Positions 41,238-47,200 of a stretch of 64,000 bases of DNA are shown here, in pieces. The DNA is from Icerya purchasi (Eukaryota > Arthropoda > Insecta > Hemiptera > Monophlebidae). The stretch is taken from assembly GCA_039619475.1 (NCBI GenBank), contig CM077115.1:296299756-296363755 (forward strand), written 5' to 3'. The notes beneath the pieces are model-generated. The model had not been told where the DNA came from. It searched no databases and worked only from the letters and a program-made list of their open reading frames with translations. A program made the position numbers and the translations under genes. Position 1 is the stretch's first letter; every line of letters begins with the position of its first letter.

Positions 41238-44200
41238 TTAAACTGCGCCTTCAAAGAATTACAGAACAGCACATATCTAAATGTTGATCTAATTATTTTT
41301 CTACTTTTTATGGATTATTATATATTTATACATTAGTAAAATTAAGTTTTATTTTAATTTAATATTCTTACGCGTTTTATTACGAATAATACATTAAAAT
41401 GCGCACTTACTAGTACAATACGTGACCGAAACGAATTTTTCCACCGATTTCCAACTGGCAATCACATCGTAGGTTAATAAGTTCCACACTTTTAATTCCC
41501 CACCACTAGTAATTACTGCTGCTCTAGGTATATGCGTTCCTTTTTTATAAACATCGCCGCCAAACTTCTGCAACACCGGAAGCATCGTAACGTCGACCGG
41601 GAGATCATTAGCATCTTTCAAGTATTTGATGCATAGCGGATTCGATTCCAGTGTAACCAAAGTATTATCGAATTTAAGACGATATAAAACCATCACGCCG
41701 GAACACTGAATCGTGGATTTTACGGTATCATTTATACGTTTCAGAATAACTAATAGATGGTATCCGGTAGTCGCCGGATAAATCCCGGAAACGATGAAAT
41801 CAGCATCCGATATGCACGCTTCTAGAGAAATGACGCCGATTAATTTAGCGTTTTTAGACGGCTCTAAATCGGCGCACAAATCAAACTGCGATCCACTCGC
41901 TTCTGCCAAATTATCATTCGGTTTAAAGGACGTTTTGGCCGTCTTATCAGGAGATGTACTAACTAATCCGGATATTAGTAGCATACCGTCTAAATTATCC
42001 GCAGTTGCATTAGAAAAGCTGACCGACGAAGTTGTCTCACTAATATCGTAGTCATATTGAAAACCTATACCAGGTACAACAGAAATATTAAATCGATAGA
42101 TATTTAGTCCAATAATTACGCGCCAAACATTTCAAATTATTTTAAACATAAAATGTAAACGGGGTGAAAACTGTCAATGTTTACATCTATCGATAAATTA
42201 TTTACAATTTATATGACTGACGTTCAAAAAGCAATTCTTTTTTATTCTAACACTTTAATAAAATAAACGAACTCGGATAACAAAAACAATTATTTTTGAG
42301 CGAAAGAAAATACTGCCGCAATCGATCGCGGTATATCGATTAGAAGCGAAACAACGCTATTGTAAAAATGAACTTCTATCGGTTTTAAATTAAACGTGTG
42401 CTTAAAAAACTGTCCACAGCTAATCGTAACGCGAAGTGAGATATGATTACACCACTACGACTGCCAAACGGAGGAACAGAGTAAACAGTAACGGTGTATT
42501 ATCGGCAAAAAAAAGACGCTTAAAAAAAAAAACGAAGGCAATGTTAGTGATAGGCAAACGTATAACCATTTCTAGATTAGCACGAAATCATTTTCTTCAT
42601 ACGTTATACGGAGAAAGGTGCAACAATTACTACCACCGCATGTATAATTGTGTTATGAGATTTGAATTACGAAAATCCGTCGCAAATACTCATAATTGTT
42701 GAAGAATCCAGAAAACCCGACTTTATCCACTATAAAATAAGTTTCTCTCTTATCTATTCAGTCAAAATGGCTCAACCCAACCACTTCTACATTATAGATA
42801 CAGAATGTACTTCTTTAGCACACACTTGCTCTCAGTAATTTTTTGCTTCAAAAGAACAACTTGAAAACAGTGGTTCAAAAGTGACACCTAAGTAAACGTA
42901 ACCGTGAAGCTATTTGTTTTTCAAGTTACATGTCGTGGGTGATATTATAATAGTTTTACTGTTGTATCGTCCGCTGAATAAATATGATGTAGTCATGTAA
43001 AGATAATGTGTCGGACTCAAACATTGGATAGATATATTTTATTTAATTTCAACCATTTAACGTACTTTATAAAAATATGTATTGTCTTTTGAAAGTCTTT
43101 ATACAGAAATCTTATAAGAAAAATAGATTAAATTACACTTTCCTAAAATCGACTTTCATCAACGCATATACGCACGCACAGAGATAGAGATTTAATTTTA
43201 CAGTTATTTTGTCTAATTTTTTATCCTTATAATAACAGCGATAACGTAAAAATATCAAAATTATTATCGCTTACTTTGGTCATGTAATTCAGATGGTGCT
43301 GAGGAGCTCTCAACATCGGTATCCATGTAGTTGTCCATCAATTCCGATGTCAAACTCATATAACTTTCTTTCTCATTAGTACTGCTGGCAGTAGTTCCGG
43401 ACGATATCTTTTTCGTTTTGCCACCTTCGTTATCCTTCCAGTCAATATTTTGGAACATATTGGCTAGGTTATTTATCTTCACGTTCTCAAATTGTTTATA
43501 CTGTATATCATACACAACAAGCGCTACTCGTGCCCGGCCTACTGCTAGCTCAGAGCTTTTTTTGAGACCATCAGGGCTCGGCTGTTCCGGTTCAGAGACT
43601 TCTCTAATACCAACGACAACACTTGGCATAACCTTTTTTAATTTGTCAAAAGGCATTCTATCGATTTCGCTTTTTCCAACGTGTATATTCGTTTTCTTTT
43701 CGTAAGACGGCAGTTCTGATAAATAATCCAGAAACCATGACGGACCCAATGCGCTGCAAGCCGTAACGTAGACCTTTTTTCCATTAGAACTATAAACCTG
43801 ATCTATACAAAAAAAGAAAAGAAAAAAGAAATTAACACATGGCGCAATCAATAGTACGCATATTATTAAATTTTTAAAATAAAACAGTAAAAAAAAAAAG
43901 AAAACAAAAAAACACACGCATAATGTTGTAAATGCACGAAAAAGTATGCGATCTTTTTCCATTAGTAAAAAAGTTACAAAACTTTTCGCAGGTATGCACT
44001 TTAGGGAAGAAAAAAGTAAATTTTCAATGAAGTACTTTGAAAAATTTTCAAACGAAGAATTTTTGTCTAGCTATGTAAAAGCAATCAAATATATCATGCG
44101 AACTCTGGAGAAAAAAAAATCTTAATGCACATATACAAATTCGATAGTAAATATAATTTACAATATATATATATATATATATATATAAAAAAAACAGAAC

Positions 44201-47200
44201 TTCCGTATAAGAAACAACTATCGAATACACTGATACGATCCAACGCACCATAAACAAACTAAACGGATATCAGGTATTTTAACGACACAGAAAACAAAGA
44301 AATAAAAGATACGGTTTAAGATTAAGGAAGGGGAAAAAAATAAAAATACTATCAGTAATTATTGCGTTAATTTAAAAGAAAATTTAGACAACGACCGAAA
44401 GAAAATATCGAATTTGTAAAATTATAGTCACAATCGGATAATTTATATCAGCATTAAGAATAATAAAATGTGGCTGTGAATATAATTTAAACCAATAAGT
44501 CTTTTCCTAGCAGCTAAATTATGTCTAATAAACGTGCTTCTTAATATATACGATTTTTAGCCCATAACGTTAAAAATCTAGTCAAAACTAAAGCAACTCG
44601 AAATCTGAATGATTTAGTTTTATTAAAACTATTAAAATTATCAAATTTGCATTATCTAACAATGGTGACTATTATTTGGTCCTACAATGTAGCTTTTACT
44701 ATTAGAATAATGGTTGACTGAATTTATAACGAATAACAATCAGAGGAATCAAACTCTAAAATAAATAAATAAAACTATTTAATTTCTATTCCGAATTACT
44801 AATATACGAATAAATGTTTTTCACATTATATTATGTAATGTTTACTTGTACCGTGACTGTTTTGGATGTCTGAAGAGTTATTCGGCTGTTCTTCGGCTTG
44901 CTGTATACTTTTATTACTATCGTCTAAATTAACGGATGACAAAGACGTTGAAAGATTTATTACTACTTCGGGCTGAAACACAATTTTATAGCGATATTTA
45001 AAATATGAAATTATCGTCCATAAAATACAAATAATTCAGTTAATTTTATAAGTAGTAATTTAAACTTATAGACGTATAATTTTTTTTTCCAATCTGGAAC
45101 AATCACTTCCCGTTCCGAATCGGTTAATTTTATTGATTATATTCACATATTTCACACTTTCATTAATACCCCAGATCAAATTTATTACGCAGTTCCATGT
45201 ATATATAAGACTTCTGTAATTAATAATAAAATTTTAGAGTCCAGCGAGAACATTCGCTGATTATATTTCAGCAGTAAAGAATAATAAGAACTTTTAGTAT
45301 TATCTGTACTGAGAATTTTGGAAAGTTTTTGATAAAGCGGGTTACGCGTATCTTTACTAAATACACTACGCGATACACGGGGTTTTCCAGATGGATTAAT
45401 TCGGATATTGAGAAACTAATTTCCCATCGCCAAGTCAGTTTCTTCTTCTCGTATTTTTGAAACTTCGCGAATATCCAATTTTTGATATTTTCCACATCAT
45501 CAAATGAAATTCTAATTTAATTTATTATTCTTAGTTATTTTCAAACATTTCCGAATATAGGCTTCTTTACATTAATACTTAAGTGTCTGATTATGCTATA
45601 ATTTTCAAAATGATAGCTTTTATACTAATTTATTAAAAATGAAGCGGAAAATGCGGGAAAAATAACGACCGCGGTTAAATATATCGATAGTGTCAGCTTT
45701 AATTTTTTTTTTTGGTTTCATTCTTCACAATAATACGACTCTATTTTCTATTTTTGTTTTAATAGATCCGAAATAATTTTAATTTTTAAAAATTAATTTA
45801 CATCACGATATTGAGATTTCCGCAATAGTAGTGTTACCATGCTTGAATCTGTTATAGTCTATGTTGTTTTAATTTATCTTTCAAGCTTTTGTTTTCGGTG
45901 ACCATTTTCGATTCTAAAATCAACTTATATCTCTAGATTTACTAATTTTTGACTAGGGTATCACATATTGCATATTCAATTATCAGAAGTTCGACATTTC
46001 AACTAGAAATACACCTTACTTAATACGTTCGAACCCTCATTACTATCGTATTTTCTAATAACAAAAAAATTAGATTACATATTCTTTCTTTTTTTCCCTT
46101 AAATTTACAGGAAGAGTTATCAATTTACTCTAAATCGAAATAGATATACAAAAAAATTTTAGTTGAAAAATTATTCGTTCTATATCGCTTACTTTTAGCA
46201 ACTTCGATGTTTCATATACGGTTACTGTATCGCTTGAAAATAAAGGAATTATGTCAGAAACACAAGTAGTACCGATATTCTGATTTGAGACCTTAATTGG
46301 TTCGGCCGTAGCAAACACTGTTGACATCGGTACATTATCCGTATATTCTCCACTAATATATGGACAATCTACAGCATGTTTCGCATGTTCCGCACTATAA
46401 TATATTTATAAGACAAATTAGTGAATCAAGTAAACTAATGAATTAATATTAACAGTTTACGTTAAAAATTATACTTTTAAATAGATCAGATAAAATTTAA
46501 AAAAAAAAAAAAATCGGAATTATTATTCTTACATAAATAATATAAATAATGATCTCCAAAAAAAATTTGCGTATTTACGTCAAATACACGGCGGATTCCG
46601 CTTAATCGATTAGGATAAAAATTTTAAAATGCCGAATCGAAGTAGAATTTGTAACGATAATTCTTTATTTTTTAAGTGTGGCCGTTTAATTGAGCCGAAG
46701 ATGTTATGTCAGACGCATGATCATTAATTCTGTTTATTTCCCATTTTGCGTAGGTAAAATTTAGCGACGGTTCGCACGACACCCACTCCGTTTTATGACA
46801 GCTGTGAAGGGATTAAGTATTTTGCGACACGTACCCATTTAGTTACGTTCCATTTTGTCATTTTTTAAACTTTGTGTTCATGTTGCAAAATATTCTAGCT
46901 TATATTGCAGAATTTACATAAATGATATAACCGAAACACGGAAATAATCAATGCGAAAAAAAAGATACACAATAAAATAGAAGACAATAGAATAGAAGAC
47001 AATAAAACGGGCGGAGAATAAATTAAATTTGTAATATAATTAGTTCGTTACACATAATCAATTTTACATAAATTTATTACGACTAAATCAAGCGTTTTAA
47101 AAATAATGTATTTTAAACGAAAAAACACCAACGCCTTTCAAAATTTGCGACTTCTCGAATATTTATACTGTGATCATGAAACTATAGATTTCGAAACGTG

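Larger units (their letters stand above)
36546..41410 (-). other. Bruce intron F-G
   Basis: Holds the tRNA-derived SINE at 36,735-37,175, short (TA)n runs (about 37,840-37,860 and 38,388-38,403) and a longer (TA)n at 41,196-41,236. The remaining sequence is AT-rich without coding signal. Confidence 0.6.

Noticed and set aside
42436..42702. Basic 88-codon plus frame
   Set aside because: No recognised domain and no supporting splice or promoter signal; lysine runs arise from A-tracts.
43803..43962. 5' extension of the exon E open frame starting MEKDRILFRAF
   Set aside because: It runs through the polypyrimidine tract and acceptor; phase to exon D fits only the AG at 43,803-43,804.
45268..45495. 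Possible extra Bruce exon (75 codons)
   Set aside because: No similarity to the family and exons C and D already join in phase with aligned flanking residues.
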